A stretch of 64,000 nt of DNA from Myxococcales bacterium (GTDB taxonomy: Bacteria > Myxococcota_A > Bradymonadia > UBA7976 > UBA1532), in assembly GCA_020633435.1 (NCBI GenBank), contig JACKDP010000010.1, positions 262,307 through 326,306 of the forward strand, in the 5' to 3' direction. A program made the position numbers and the translations under genes. Numbering within the stretch: position 1 is the first letter of the stretch; each line of letters begins with the position of its first letter. This document shows positions 26,467 through 35,641 of this stretch, piece after piece. The notes beneath the pieces are model-generated. The model did no database searches. It saw nothing but the letters and a program-made list of their open reading frames with translations, and was not told the origin of the DNA.

Positions 26467-28632
26467 TCAACGGGTCAGCAGCCAGCCGACGGGGTTCAGG
26501 GTGGCCAGCAGGCGCCGCCACCAGGGCAGCGCGGCGCGCAGCTCGCGCTGCACCTGTCGCCGGAGGGCGTGGATGTCTTGATCGAGGCCGCGGCCCAGGA
26601 CCGAGCGCAGGTGCGCGCGGGTCATGGGGACGAGGCTGGGCGCGAGGCCGACCATGCGCTCGGCGAAGCGCTCGCGCGACTCGCCCAGGCGGCGGCGCTC
26701 GCCCAGATCGGCGAGGCCGTCGAGGGTGGCCGCGAAGGCGAAGCGGGGGCTCTGCCGGGCCAGCAGGCGGCGCGACCACTTGCCGCCGAAGCCCAGGGCC
26801 AGGAGGCCGGCGAGGGTCAGCAGGAGGCCGAGGCCGATGGCCGACCAGGGGATCTCCCAGGGCGCCGTGCTCGGGTCGGCGGCGCGGCCCGCCGTCTTGT
26901 CCTCGCGGGCCAGCTCGCCCAGCATGCTCTCCAGCGACCGCGACACCACCACCTGCGGCACCTCGTCGGACTGCTGCGGGTAGATGTCGAAGGTGATCCA
27001 GCCCACGCCATCCAGGTGGATCTCGGGCCAGGCGTGGGCGCGGTCCGCCATGACCAGCACCGTGGAGCCGCCGCCCTGCAGGCGCGTGTCGACGGCGTAG
27101 CCGATGGCGACGCGCGACGCGATGCCGACGCTGCGGAAGAGCAGGGCCGCCGAGTGGGCGAAGTGGACGCAGTAGCCGTGCATGTCGCCGAAGAGGAAGG
27201 CCGCCGTGGGATCGTCGACGTCGTTGTACGTCTTCTTGCGGGTGTAGAAGCCGTGGGTCTCGAGGTGGTGCTTGATGACGAGCGCCTTCATGAGGTCGTC
27301 GCTCATGAAGCGCGGATCGATGTCGCGCAGCAGCTCCTCGGCCAGGGCGGGGTAGCGCGGGTCGTCGGGCAGGGCCAGGTAGTGGGCCCGCTCCTCGGGC
27401 GTCCAGGCGGTCGGCACGGAGTCGCGGCCGAGCAGGCGGGCGTACGGCATGTTGCCGACGAGGGACGTCACCTCGTAGGCGGCCACGAAGCGGCGCGGAT
27501 CCGGGTTCGGGCGGGGCGCGATGGTGGTGGAGCCCGACAGCCCGAACGGCTGGGGGTGATCCACCAGCAAGAACATGGAGGTAGGCACCTGGACGTGGAA
27601 GTCCGGGTTCTGGGTCTTGGCCGCCTCGATGGGCTCGCCGTGGGGGAAGTCGACGATGACGTCCTTGTCCCAGGTGCGGCTGGCGTCGGCGACCAGGTGG
27701 TTGCCGTCGAAGTAGGAGAGGACTTGCTGTCGGAAGTAGAGGATGCCGCCGGGCGGGTCGTACGTGGCATGGAAGACGGCCACCGCGACGGGATCCGGGG
27801 TCGGCGGGGCGCCGCCGCCCGACAGGCCGTCGTTGGCGCCGTTGCCGCCGCCGCCCTTGCCATCCCCCTTGTCGCCCTTGCCGTCCTGCCCGTCGCCGTC
27901 GGCGTCCTTGCCCTCGCCCTTGTCGCCCTGGCGGTCCTGCTCCTGGTTGGTGAGGCCCAGGCCGCCGGTGTCGATCTTGGGCTCGATGCGCAGATCCTTG
28001 ATGAGCCAGTAGACGACGCCGCCCACGAGCAGCAGCGTGAGCAGGCTGGCGATGATCTTCACGATGCGCTGGCTCTCCAGGAGCATGAGCACCGAGATGC
28101 CGGCGACGACGGCGCCCACGCCGCGCAGGATGACCTGGGGGTCGCGGCCGGTGGACCAGGCCCAGTCGCTGAAGAAGCGGGGCTGGTCGAGGGTGAGGCC
28201 GCGGTGGCCCGCGAAGAGGAAGACGACGGCGCCCACGACGAAGGCGGCCTCGAAGACGGTGAACAGCCGCGAGCGGCCGCTCAGGTCGCGCAGCAGCAGG
28301 ATGGCGGCGAACGCGGCCAGGCCGAAGAAGGCCATGTCGGCGCCATGGAGCGTGGGTCGTGGCGCGAGGCCGGCCCAGAGCCCGGTGGAGTCCAGCAGCC
28401 ACTCGGAGATGGCCCAGGCCCCCGCGACCGCCAGGCCGACCAGGCCCAGCGTGGCCCGCAGGCGCAGCCGGCGCCGCGTCCAGGTGGCGGTGGCCGTGGC
28501 GACGCCGACCATGGCGAGGGCCGCGATGAGCGCGGGCCCCGACGCCAGGCCCCGCAGGTACAGCCACACCGCGAACATGTGCAGCAGCGCCTTGAGGGCG
28601 AGCAGGGCGGGGGATTCGCGCAGGGACGTCAT
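26467..28632 (-). CDS. membrane-anchored transglutaminase-like protein (TgpA type)
   Basis: A 721-residue membrane protein. The N-terminal 220 residues hold about six transmembrane segments. A low-complexity G-x-G-K-D-A-D-G-D-G-Q-D linker follows, then an exported domain with a transglutaminase core. The triad is visible: Cys488 in H-G-Y-C-V-H-F-A-H, His533 in A-H-A-W-P-E and Asp549 in W-I-T-F-D. A further transmembrane segment and a cytoplasmic tail close it. This is the DUF3488/TgpA layout. It is coupled to DUF58 (ATGA overlap) and followed 14 bases later by moxR, the classic three-gene set. Substrate of the peptidase/transferase activity unknown. Confidence 0.88.
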   Translation of the reverse strand: MTSLRESPALLALKALLHMFAVWLYLRGLASGPALIAALAMVGVATATATWTRRRLRLRATLGLVGLAVAGAWAISEWLLDSTGLWAGLAPRPTLHGADMAFFGLAAFAAILLLRDLSGRSRLFTVFEAAFVVGAVVFLFAGHRGLTLDQPRFFSDWAWSTGRDPQVILRGVGAVVAGISVLMLLESQRIVKIIASLLTLLLVGGVVYWLIKDLRIEPKIDTGGLGLTNQEQDRQGDKGEGKDADGDGQDGKGDKGDGKGGGGNGANDGLSGGGAPPTPDPVAVAVFHATYDPPGGILYFRQQVLSYFDGNHLVADASRTWDKDVIVDFPHGEPIEAAKTQNPDFHVQVPTSMFLLVDHPQPFGLSGSTTIAPRPNPDPRRFVAAYEVTSLVGNMPYARLLGRDSVPTAWTPEERAHYLALPDDPRYPALAEELLRDIDPRFMSDDLMKALVIKHHLETHGFYTRKKTYNDVDDPTAAFLFGDMHGYCVHFAHSAALLFRSVGIASRVAIGYAVDTRLQGGGSTVLVMADRAHAWPEIHLDGVGWITFDIYPQQSDEVPQVVVSRSLESMLGELAREDKTAGRAADPSTAPWEIPWSAIGLGLLLTLAGLLALGFGGKWSRRLLARQSPRFAFAATLDGLADLGERRRLGESRERFAERMVGLAPSLVPMTRAHLRSVLGRGLDQDIHALRRQVQRELRAALPWWRRLLATLNPVGWLLTR

Positions 28633-29921
28633 GCGGCGGCCCTCAGCGCGTCGATGCGCACCGCGTCCAGCGCCTGGCCGGTGGGGCGGTGCACCACGAA
28701 GACGGGCCCGCCCAGGGCGGCGAGCCGCGCGTGCAGATCGGGCAGGCCCCGCAGGGTGCCGGCGTCCTGGGCGCTGCGCAGCAGGAACCGCCCGACGCGC
28801 CCGGGGCCGGCCGCCTCGAGGGCCCCGTCCACGGCCAGGACGAGGGTGGGCGGCTGGGGCAGCTCGGGGACGAGGGCCTCCAGCCGGGCCAGCCAGGGCC
28901 CCGGCCGACCCGGCACGAAGATGACGCAGTTGGTGAGCTCGGCGCGGGCGTGCTCGCGGGGCAGCGACAGCAGCCGCTCGCCGCTGCGGGCGCGGTGATC
29001 GGCCGACTCGATGACGCGCTCGATGGCCTCGTCCGCCGTGTGGGCGGGGGGGCCCTCGCCGTCGGCGACGAAGGTGAAGTCGGCCCCCAGCAATCCATTC
29101 TCGATGAACATCCGCGCCGCCGAGGCGGTGGGCTCGTCGTCGGCGCCCGCCACGAAGCAGGCCACGGAGCTCGGCTTCGGGGCGATGGCGCGCTCGGGCA
29201 CCCGCACCAGCAGCCGCCGGCTGCGGGCGTAGACCTTCCAGAGGATCATGCGCAGCGGATCCCCGGGGGCGTAGCGCCGCATCTCGACGCGGTCGCCCTC
29301 CTCGTGGCCCGCCGGGTGGGCGTAGCCCTCGCCCGAGGCGTGGCGGACGGCCAGCACGATCTCGCTGTAGGTCGGCGCTGGCGACACGCGCAGGTGCGCC
29401 GGCGCGCGGCGGGTGAAGCGCACGGTGGCCAGGCCGAAGATGTCGCGGATGGTGAACTCGCGCACGATCGCGGTGTAGCGCCCGCGGGCCTGGGGCGTGA
29501 CGCGCTCATGCCAGCGGCCCCGCTCGGCGACGAGGGCGATGGAGGCGTCGGTCGGCCGCGCCCAGCGCATCTCCACCTGGGCCATCGGCCACAACCATAG
29601 AGAAGGAAAGGAGAAATCGGTGCGCAGCTCGGCGCCGGCGTCTACGTCCGCTTCGAGCAGGCGGGCGGCCGGAGCCCGGACGGCGAGGAAGACGCGCAGG
29701 GCGGCGAGGCCGACGCAGAGGACGGACACGGCAACGACGGCGAGGGCCACGAGGGTGGCCGTCTGCAGCACGAAGTCGGACTGCTCCTGGCCGTAGCGGC
29801 GGTAGCAGTACCAGGCGGCGCCTCCGGTGACGAGGCCGGCGACGGACACGGGGACGAGCTGCCAGGCGCGGTCGAGCGCCGACCCGATGGGTCCCAGCAC
29901 GCGCTTCAGCCCCCGCCTCAT
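28629..29921 (-). CDS. DUF58 (VWA-like) membrane protein
   Basis: A 430-residue protein with two transmembrane helices near the N-terminus (about 22-70). A DUF58 domain follows, recognised by the R-R-Y-A-P-G-D-P-L-R-M-I-L-W-K-V-Y-A-R-S-R-R-L-L-V pattern (here R-x-Y-x-x-G-D-x-x-R). These VWA-related proteins are the usual partners of MoxR ATPases. ATG at 29921 with GGAGG 12 bases upstream. The longer open frame before it is low-quality. It overlaps the transglutaminase start by ATGA. First gene of the tightly linked run, 109 bases after the upstream lipoprotein gene. Confidence 0.85.
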   Translation of the reverse strand: MRRGLKRVLGPIGSALDRAWQLVPVSVAGLVTGGAAWYCYRRYGQEQSDFVLQTATLVALAVVAVSVLCVGLAALRVFLAVRAPAARLLEADVDAGAELRTDFSFPSLWLWPMAQVEMRWARPTDASIALVAERGRWHERVTPQARGRYTAIVREFTIRDIFGLATVRFTRRAPAHLRVSPAPTYSEIVLAVRHASGEGYAHPAGHEEGDRVEMRRYAPGDPLRMILWKVYARSRRLLVRVPERAIAPKPSSVACFVAGADDEPTASAARMFIENGLLGADFTFVADGEGPPAHTADEAIERVIESADHRARSGERLLSLPREHARAELTNCVIFVPGRPGPWLARLEALVPELPQPPTLVLAVDGALEAAGPGRVGRFLLRSAQDAGTLRGLPDLHARLAALGGPVFVVHRPTGQALDAVRIDALRAAA

Positions 29922-30030
29922 CCTGCCTTCGCCTCCAGTCCCGGCCGCCCCACGACAACCGCCCGGGCGCGCCGCATCATCCCTGGCCCCTGCCTTCCGC
30001 GCCAGGGGGTTGTCCGATGCGTCGACGCGA

Positions 30031-31584
30031 TCAGGGGTCGCCCAGCACCACGATGGGATCGCCGAAGTAGCCGGCGCGGTCGACGGCCACCTGCGGCCGC
30101 GGGGTGGCGGTGACGATGCTGAGGTAGCGCGCCACGGCCGGCAGGGCGATCTGGGCCGGGCGGTCGGTCTGCGGGGGCAGCTCGCCCTGCAGGAAGGCCG
30201 CGCCATCGACCAGGACCCAGAAGGCGATGGCCTGGTCGCCGCCGTTCCCGGCCCGGAACTCGAAGTGGGTCGTCAGCCGGCCGGTGTAGGTGCGCATGGC
30301 CGCCAGGTCGAAGGTGATGCCGTAGGAGGGCGGCAGCTCGAGCCAGGCGTGGTCCAGCACCTCCTCGTACGCGGGCGCCCCGGGCACGTCGCCGGGGAAG
30401 GGCACCAGCCCGGCGGGGCCGTTGCCGTGGCGGCCGGGGCCGCTCGGATCGATGGCGCCGAAGTCGAAGCGCACCCCGGGGGCCACCGTCGTCGGCGCGT
30501 CCTCGGCTGGCAGGAAGACGCCGGCGACGAGGGGCGCGGCCGAGGGGACGAACACCCCGGGGTCCACCACGATGGGCCGGGGCGAGGCGGCCGCCCCCGG
30601 CAGACCGGGCCGATCCCCGCGCCCACCGATGCTGGCGTCGGCCAGGTCGATGAACGGCAGGTCGGCCCCCAGAGCCTCGTCCGCGCGGCCGTCGCAGTCG
30701 TTGTCGAGCCCGTCGTACAGCTCTTCGGCGGGCACCACGTCGCGCACGCAGATCTCGGCGCCGCCCTGGCAGACGTTGCGGCCGCTGGCGCAGATGCCGG
30801 CCTCCTCCGTCTGGCAGCGGGTGGCCTGGTGGTCCTCGTCGGTGCGCCCGTCGCAGTCCTCGTCCACGCCGTCGCAGCGGTCCACCGCGGCGGGCTCGGC
30901 CTGGGTGACGCACTTCATCTCGCCCTCGACGCAGCGCAGGCGCCCGTCGGCGCAGCGGCCGAGGGCCTCGGTGCGGCAGGGCTCGCCGCCGATGGCCTCG
31001 TCGACCACCTCGTCGCAGTCGTTGTCGCGGCCGTCGCAGGCCTCCTCCGTGGGCTCCACCCCGCCCGAGCACGCGCCGAAGCGACCATCCCGGCAGAACT
31101 GCCGCCCCATCCGGCACTCCCCGACGTCGGTGCCGCAGTCGCGATCCTGACCCGACTCGCAGACGCAGCCCTCGTCGACGGTGCCATCGCAGTCGTTGTC
31201 GGCGTCGTCGCAGAGGCCCGGCCCCTCCTCGGGGGCGTAGGGCTGGGTGGCCTGGGCGCCGTAGTCGCAGGGGCGGTAGGCCCCGCCGACGCAGGGGTGG
31301 CGGGTGCCGCGGCAGACGCCGCGCTGGAGCGGGCAGGCGATGAGCGGGACGGACTCGTCGATGGTGCCGTCGCAGTCCTCGTCGGTGCCGTCGCACGTCT
31401 CGGGGGCCTCGCACGCGGGCACCCCCTGGTCGGGGACCGCCGCGTCGATGGCCGCGTCGCGGGTGGGGGGCAGGGCGTCGATGGGGGCTTCCCGGGCCGC
31501 GTCGCGCACCTCGAGGGCGGGGCGTTCGGGGAAGGCGGGCAGGCAGCCGCCGAGCAGGAGGGCCAGCGGCAGGAGGCGCGGCAT
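30031..31584 (-). CDS. MopE-type lipoprotein with NPCBM-like C-terminal domain
   Basis: A 517-residue lipoprotein (L-L-L-G-G-C, Cys14). A spacer is followed by five D-x-x-D-x-D-C-D-x-x-x-D-E units at about 64-310, each in the C-D-G-T-D-E-D-C-D-G-T-I-D-E style, separated by Cys-rich loops. The C-terminal 150 residues end with H-F-E-F-R, F-W-V-L-V-D-G, A-R-Y-L-S-I-V-T and Y-F-G-D-P-I-V-V. This matches the strand order of the NPCBM carbohydrate-binding fold: strand, V-D-G turn, L-x-L-x-V, D-P. I infer polysaccharide binding at the cell surface. Strand order suggests it could head the DUF58 run, but the 109-base gap leaves this open. Confidence 0.75.
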   Translation of the reverse strand: MPRLLPLALLLGGCLPAFPERPALEVRDAAREAPIDALPPTRDAAIDAAVPDQGVPACEAPETCDGTDEDCDGTIDESVPLIACPLQRGVCRGTRHPCVGGAYRPCDYGAQATQPYAPEEGPGLCDDADNDCDGTVDEGCVCESGQDRDCGTDVGECRMGRQFCRDGRFGACSGGVEPTEEACDGRDNDCDEVVDEAIGGEPCRTEALGRCADGRLRCVEGEMKCVTQAEPAAVDRCDGVDEDCDGRTDEDHQATRCQTEEAGICASGRNVCQGGAEICVRDVVPAEELYDGLDNDCDGRADEALGADLPFIDLADASIGGRGDRPGLPGAAASPRPIVVDPGVFVPSAAPLVAGVFLPAEDAPTTVAPGVRFDFGAIDPSGPGRHGNGPAGLVPFPGDVPGAPAYEEVLDHAWLELPPSYGITFDLAAMRTYTGRLTTHFEFRAGNGGDQAIAFWVLVDGAAFLQGELPPQTDRPAQIALPAVARYLSIVTATPRPQVAVDRAGYFGDPIVVLGDP

Positions 31585-31615
31585 GAGGGCTCCAGGGGCC
31601 GGTTCGGCCAGGAGC

Positions 31616-32983
31616 TTACTCCATCGGGTCGACCGCGAAGATGCCGATGTCGATCCACTCCTGGCTGCGGGAGAGCACGCCGTCGAAGATCTTGTCCTGC
31701 CAGGCGCCGTTCTTCCAGTGCTGGATGCGGGCCTTGATGCGGGTGTCGACGGGCGGGCCGCAGAAGACGTGGGCGCGCACGCAGAACCGGCCGCTCTGGC
31801 CCGCGTTCAGCTTGAAGACCTCGGGGCCGCGGCCCTCGTTGTCCCAGACCTCCATGGCGCCGTAGCTGGAGCGGCCGCGCTGGCCGTCGTAGTAGCTGCC
31901 CTGGTAGGTCTCTTCCTGGTTGAAGTTCCAGACGTACAGGTCGACGTCGACGTTGTCCTGGTCCCACATGAGGGTGATGGTCATGGGGCTCGTGTCCACC
32001 ACGCAGGGGGTGTCGACGCGGACCAGCTCGCTCTCGTTGCCGTTCTCGCTCTCGGTGTCCAGGTCGAGCTGGTAGCGCTCCACGGCGCCGCTCAGGAACC
32101 AGTTCTGGAAGTCGCCCTCGCTGCTCGTGATGACGCCGTTGACCAGCTTCACCTCGATGTTGGTGACCTTGCCCTCGAGGCCCTCGGCCTCGCACTGGCT
32201 GGAGCCCTGCTGCACCCGGACGAACGCCGAGGAGACGCTCGGGTCGCTGAACCGGCCGCGGATGCGGATGGCGCCGCCGTCCCGGACGATGGGCAGGTCG
32301 GCCTCGATGAGCGCCTCGTCGGAGCTGGCGTCGGCCAGCACGTTGCCCAGGGCGTCCTCGATGATGAAGCTCTCCCACCGGCCGGTGATGGGCTCGGCGG
32401 GGGGCGTGAGCTCCTCGGGGGGCAGGGGATCCGCCTCGGTCACGCCGCCGCCGGGGCCGGTGGGCGCCGTGTCCTCCGGGGGGACCTCCATCACGAAGTT
32501 GGCCCGGAAGCGCAGCTTGGTGCCGAGCAGGCCGTCGCCCCCGTCGCTGGAGTCCACCACCGGGCTCAGCGCCGAGCGGAGGCTGACGGTGCCGTCGTCG
32601 AGATCCATGCCGGCGATGGCCTTGGAGGCGCCGCCCTTGCTGGCGACGACGATGAGGGCGTCCCCGGGCAGGTCGGGGATGCTGTAGCGGCCGTCGGGGC
32701 CCGTCAGCGCGATGCCGGCGACGCGATCCTCGCGGCCCTCTTCGGCGTCCAGGCGCTCGATGTTGACGCGGGCGCGGTAGGTGTTGGCGTCCAGCCGGTT
32801 GCCGTCGGCCCGCTCGCTGCTGAAGTACTCGAGGTTGCGCGAGAACGGGTAGACCCGCACCACCGCGTTGGCGACCGGCCGACCCTGCGGGTCGCGCACG
32901 ACGCCGTCGATGGAGGCGAGGTCTTCCGTCAGGCCGCAGCCAGTGACGAGGGCGAGTGGCAGGAGCGAGAGCCAGCGGTTCAT
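31616..32983 (-). CDS. lipoprotein with CarboxypepD_reg-like and DUF2135-like domains
   Basis: A 455-residue lipoprotein (lipobox V-T-G-C). An N-terminal beta sandwich of the carboxypeptidase-regulatory type follows (G-V-V-R-D-P-Q-G-R-P-V-A-N-A-V-V-R-V, then D-G-R-Y-S-I-P-D-L-P). The C-terminal 130 residues have T-L-M-W-D-Q-D-N-V-D-V-D-L-Y-V-W and G-R-G-P-E-V-F-K-L, matching DUF2135-type domains. Both folds are typical of surface-exposed proteins. The ATG at 32983 has GGAGG upstream. Divergent from the BamA-like gene. Confidence 0.7.
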   Translation of the reverse strand: MNRWLSLLPLALVTGCGLTEDLASIDGVVRDPQGRPVANAVVRVYPFSRNLEYFSSERADGNRLDANTYRARVNIERLDAEEGREDRVAGIALTGPDGRYSIPDLPGDALIVVASKGGASKAIAGMDLDDGTVSLRSALSPVVDSSDGGDGLLGTKLRFRANFVMEVPPEDTAPTGPGGGVTEADPLPPEELTPPAEPITGRWESFIIEDALGNVLADASSDEALIEADLPIVRDGGAIRIRGRFSDPSVSSAFVRVQQGSSQCEAEGLEGKVTNIEVKLVNGVITSSEGDFQNWFLSGAVERYQLDLDTESENGNESELVRVDTPCVVDTSPMTITLMWDQDNVDVDLYVWNFNQEETYQGSYYDGQRGRSSYGAMEVWDNEGRGPEVFKLNAGQSGRFCVRAHVFCGPPVDTRIKARIQHWKNGAWQDKIFDGVLSRSQEWIDIGIFAVDPME

Positions 32984-33257
32984 GGACGCCTCCGAGACCG
33001 ATTCGGTGACCTGGGTCGCCAGGCGTGGTCTGTCCATCCATCCGAGGCGGGATGCCCAGCGGTGGTGGCCCCAACATCCTGGCGAGGTTCGGCGCGCCTG
33101 ACGAGCCCCACCGCATCGCATTCAGCCGGGGATGGAATTTTATCCGGCCGGCCCGGAACACCGGGCGAGGGGCGCCCGGGTCTCGCGTGGACGGTCGGGT
33201 TCATGGCAGGCTCAGGCCCCAGTCGCAGCCCGGGGAGGCCCCGGGGAGGAGCGCGTC
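32984..33257. promoter_or_regulatory. divergent intergenic region
   Basis: The region separates two divergent envelope genes and must hold their promoters. One local A/T cluster, GGAATTTTATCC around 33134-33145, stands out, but I could not pair it with a convincing -35. An in-frame ATG at 33132 sits inside this cluster. I see no repeat or operator. Confidence 0.35.
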
Positions 33258-35585
33258 CTGTCCGATCCACGCCCGCGCGCCGGCCGGTTCCTCGCCGGCC
33301 TGGTGGCCCTCGCCCTGGCGAGCGGGCTGTCCGTGGGGGCGGCCGCGCCCGCGCCGGGGCCCCAGATCATCGGCGTCCGCCTGGTGGGGGAGGCCACCGA
33401 GGGGCTGCCCGCCCTGCTCGACGAGCTGCTCGGGCAGCGGGACGGGGAGAAGACGTTCGTCGCCTGGGTGCGGCGGGCCGAAGAGGTGGCCGGCGTCGGC
33501 ACCCTCGACGTGCTCAGCCAGGCCGTCGACGCCACCCGGGATGCCCGCGCGCGCGTCGTGGTCCTGCATGATCCCACCCCGCGGCGCGTGTCGAACGTGG
33601 CCTTCGTCATCGACGGCGCGGCCATGGACGCCGAGGCCGCGTGGCGACTCTGGCGCCGCATCGACGCCGACGAGGGCCTGGAGAGCCAGGCCGGTCGGCG
33701 CCACCACCCCTACCTGGTCGGCGTCGACCGGCGGGCGATCCAGGCGTGGTACCAGGACCAGGGCTTCCGCGAGGCGGGCGTCACGGTGGACGTGAAGGTG
33801 GACGGCGGCCTCGTCGACGTCACCTGGCAGGTGCAGCGCGGGCCGCGCTATCTCATTGAGACCGTGGACTATTCCGCGTTGCCGGAGCGCTTCCGCGGGC
33901 CCGCCGCCCGCGCCACCGAGGCGCGCCCCGGCCAGCCGCCGTCGGCCAGCCGTGTGCGCCGCGACGAGAACGCCGTGCGCGACGTGCTGTGCCAGGCGGG
34001 CTTCCCGCGGGCCGAGGCCCATGTGGCCGAGCTGGTGGGCCCCGTCTCCCCCGAGGGCGGCCGGCCGGTGACGCTCCGCTTCATCGCCGACGTGGGGCCG
34101 TTCGTCCGGACCGGCCCCGTCCAGGTCGCGGGGCGCCTCGTGCCCCGCTTCCTGCTGCAGACGCTGCCCCTGCAGGAGGGCCAGCCCTTCTGCCCGAGCC
34201 AGGTCGAGGCCACCCGGGACATCCTGCGCGACTTCCTGAAGGACAACGGGGTGCCCGATCCCCGCATCGTCGTCGAGGCGCGGACGTGGCTGAAGGCCGA
34301 CGGCCGCCGGGTGCAGGCGGTGACGTTCGACATCCGCCAGCTCGCCGACGCTCGGGTGGAGCGCATCTGGTTCGGCGGCAACCTGGTCACGCAGCCAGCC
34401 ATCCTGCGCCAGCTCCTGGCCATCGCCGAGGGCGACCTGTACCGGCAGACGGCGGTGGACGCGAGCGTGCAGGCCATGCGCCGCAGCGGGCTCTTCCAGA
34501 AGGTCGACGTCGACATCATCGCCGGCAGCGCGCCCGACCGCGTGCACCTGCGCTTCCGCGTGCAGGAGCGCAAGGTGTTCCGCGTAGACGTCAGCTCGCG
34601 GACGCTGACGCTCTACAACATGGACGTGGGCGCCTGGCCCGGCGACATGCGCGACGTGGAGCACGGCCACGCCTTCCGGGGCGGCGGCCAGCGGCTCGAC
34701 CTGCTGGGCGACACCAGCAACTTCGGCGTGAAGTGGCGCGACGACTTCCTGACGCGCCTGCTGGTCGCGCGGGCGTCGGCCGTCCGCTCGACGGCCTCCA
34801 ACGCGGCCTTCGAGGAGCAGTGGATCAACCTCGACGCCGGCCTGGGCCTGAAGGCGGCGGAGGGGGCCCTCATCGGCGTGCTGTTCGGCCAGGTCGAGTG
34901 GACGCGCTCGGAGCGGGACAAGTCGGCCGGCGCCGTCGTGCTGGACGGCGACACCCTCACGGGCGCGGTGGGCTTCGACGGGCGCATGGACTTCACGCGC
35001 CGCGACGACGAGCGCATCCAGTACCTCGGGCTGGAGCTGAGCACGGTCGTGCGGGCGGGCACCGATCTGGCGGGCGAGTCCGTCCGCTGGCTCGATGACA
35101 CCACCCGCCTGCGCCTGCACCTGCCGCTGTGGCAGACGCGCCGGCGCCAGCACTGGGTGCTGCGCCTCACCGCCCGCAACCGCGGCGTCTTCGCGGCCAC
35201 CGCCGACGGCAGCCTGCAGGGCCACCAGCGCCTCTTCCCGTCGGCGCGGGGCTACTCGGGCAGCTCCATCGGGGTGGAGTTCCCCGGGGCCGAGGGCGAC
35301 GCCGTGCTCCTCGGTGGGCTCCACGCCGTCGACGGCTCCGCCGAGATCCGCATCCCGCTGCCGTTCGGCCGGCGCAACGCCATCGCCCCGTTCGTCGACG
35401 CCGCCGCCGTGTCGGATGACGTGAAGGCGCTGTTCCAGCTGGAGGACGTGAAGACGTCGGCGGGCCTGGCGGTGACGTTCAGCCTCTTCGACGAGCGCAT
35501 CGAGGGGTCGGTCTGGGGGGCCTGGCCCCTCGACCCCGACGCCGACGCCGAGTACGTGGGCGGGAGCTTCGGCGGCAGCTTCTGA
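33258..35585 (+). CDS. BamA/TamA-family outer-membrane protein with POTRA domains
   Basis: About 775 residues: a signal peptide (R-P-R-A-G-R-F-L-A-G-L-V-A-L-A-L-A-S-G), an N-terminal part unlike known POTRA units, then POTRA-like repeats (V-Q-R-G-P-R-Y-L-I-E-T-V-D and V-E-R-I-W-F-G-G-N-L-V-T-Q-P-A-I-L-R among them). A C-terminal 16-strand-type barrel ends in S-F, the usual aromatic end. BamA/TamA proteins insert or translocate outer-membrane proteins. Start is uncertain: ATG 33132 would put 57 odd residues before the leader, whereas CTG 33258 sits six bases after GGGGAGGAG. I chose the CTG. Confidence 0.8.
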   Translation: MSDPRPRAGRFLAGLVALALASGLSVGAAAPAPGPQIIGVRLVGEATEGLPALLDELLGQRDGEKTFVAWVRRAEEVAGVGTLDVLSQAVDATRDARARVVVLHDPTPRRVSNVAFVIDGAAMDAEAAWRLWRRIDADEGLESQAGRRHHPYLVGVDRRAIQAWYQDQGFREAGVTVDVKVDGGLVDVTWQVQRGPRYLIETVDYSALPERFRGPAARATEARPGQPPSASRVRRDENAVRDVLCQAGFPRAEAHVAELVGPVSPEGGRPVTLRFIADVGPFVRTGPVQVAGRLVPRFLLQTLPLQEGQPFCPSQVEATRDILRDFLKDNGVPDPRIVVEARTWLKADGRRVQAVTFDIRQLADARVERIWFGGNLVTQPAILRQLLAIAEGDLYRQTAVDASVQAMRRSGLFQKVDVDIIAGSAPDRVHLRFRVQERKVFRVDVSSRTLTLYNMDVGAWPGDMRDVEHGHAFRGGGQRLDLLGDTSNFGVKWRDDFLTRLLVARASAVRSTASNAAFEEQWINLDAGLGLKAAEGALIGVLFGQVEWTRSERDKSAGAVVLDGDTLTGAVGFDGRMDFTRRDDERIQYLGLELSTVVRAGTDLAGESVRWLDDTTRLRLHLPLWQTRRRQHWVLRLTARNRGVFAATADGSLQGHQRLFPSARGYSGSSIGVEFPGAEGDAVLLGGLHAVDGSAEIRIPLPFGRRNAIAPFVDAAAVSDDVKALFQLEDVKTSAGLAVTFSLFDERIEGSVWGAWPLDPDADAEYVGGSFGGSF

Positions 35586-35608
35586 TCCCCGCGGCGAGGC
35601 GGCATGAT

Positions 35609-35624
35609 GCGGCCCCCGGGCCGC
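35609..35624. repeat. short inverted repeat upstream of the AI-2E-family gene
   Basis: GCGGCC-CCCG-GGCCGC can form a six-base-pair GC stem. It lies between the BamA-like gene and the transporter, 18 bases before the latter's ATG, and is followed by the ribosome site GAGGAGGGG. No T run follows, so it is unlikely to be an ordinary terminator. Confidence 0.35.
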
Positions 35625-35641
35625 GACGACGAGGAGGGGCG

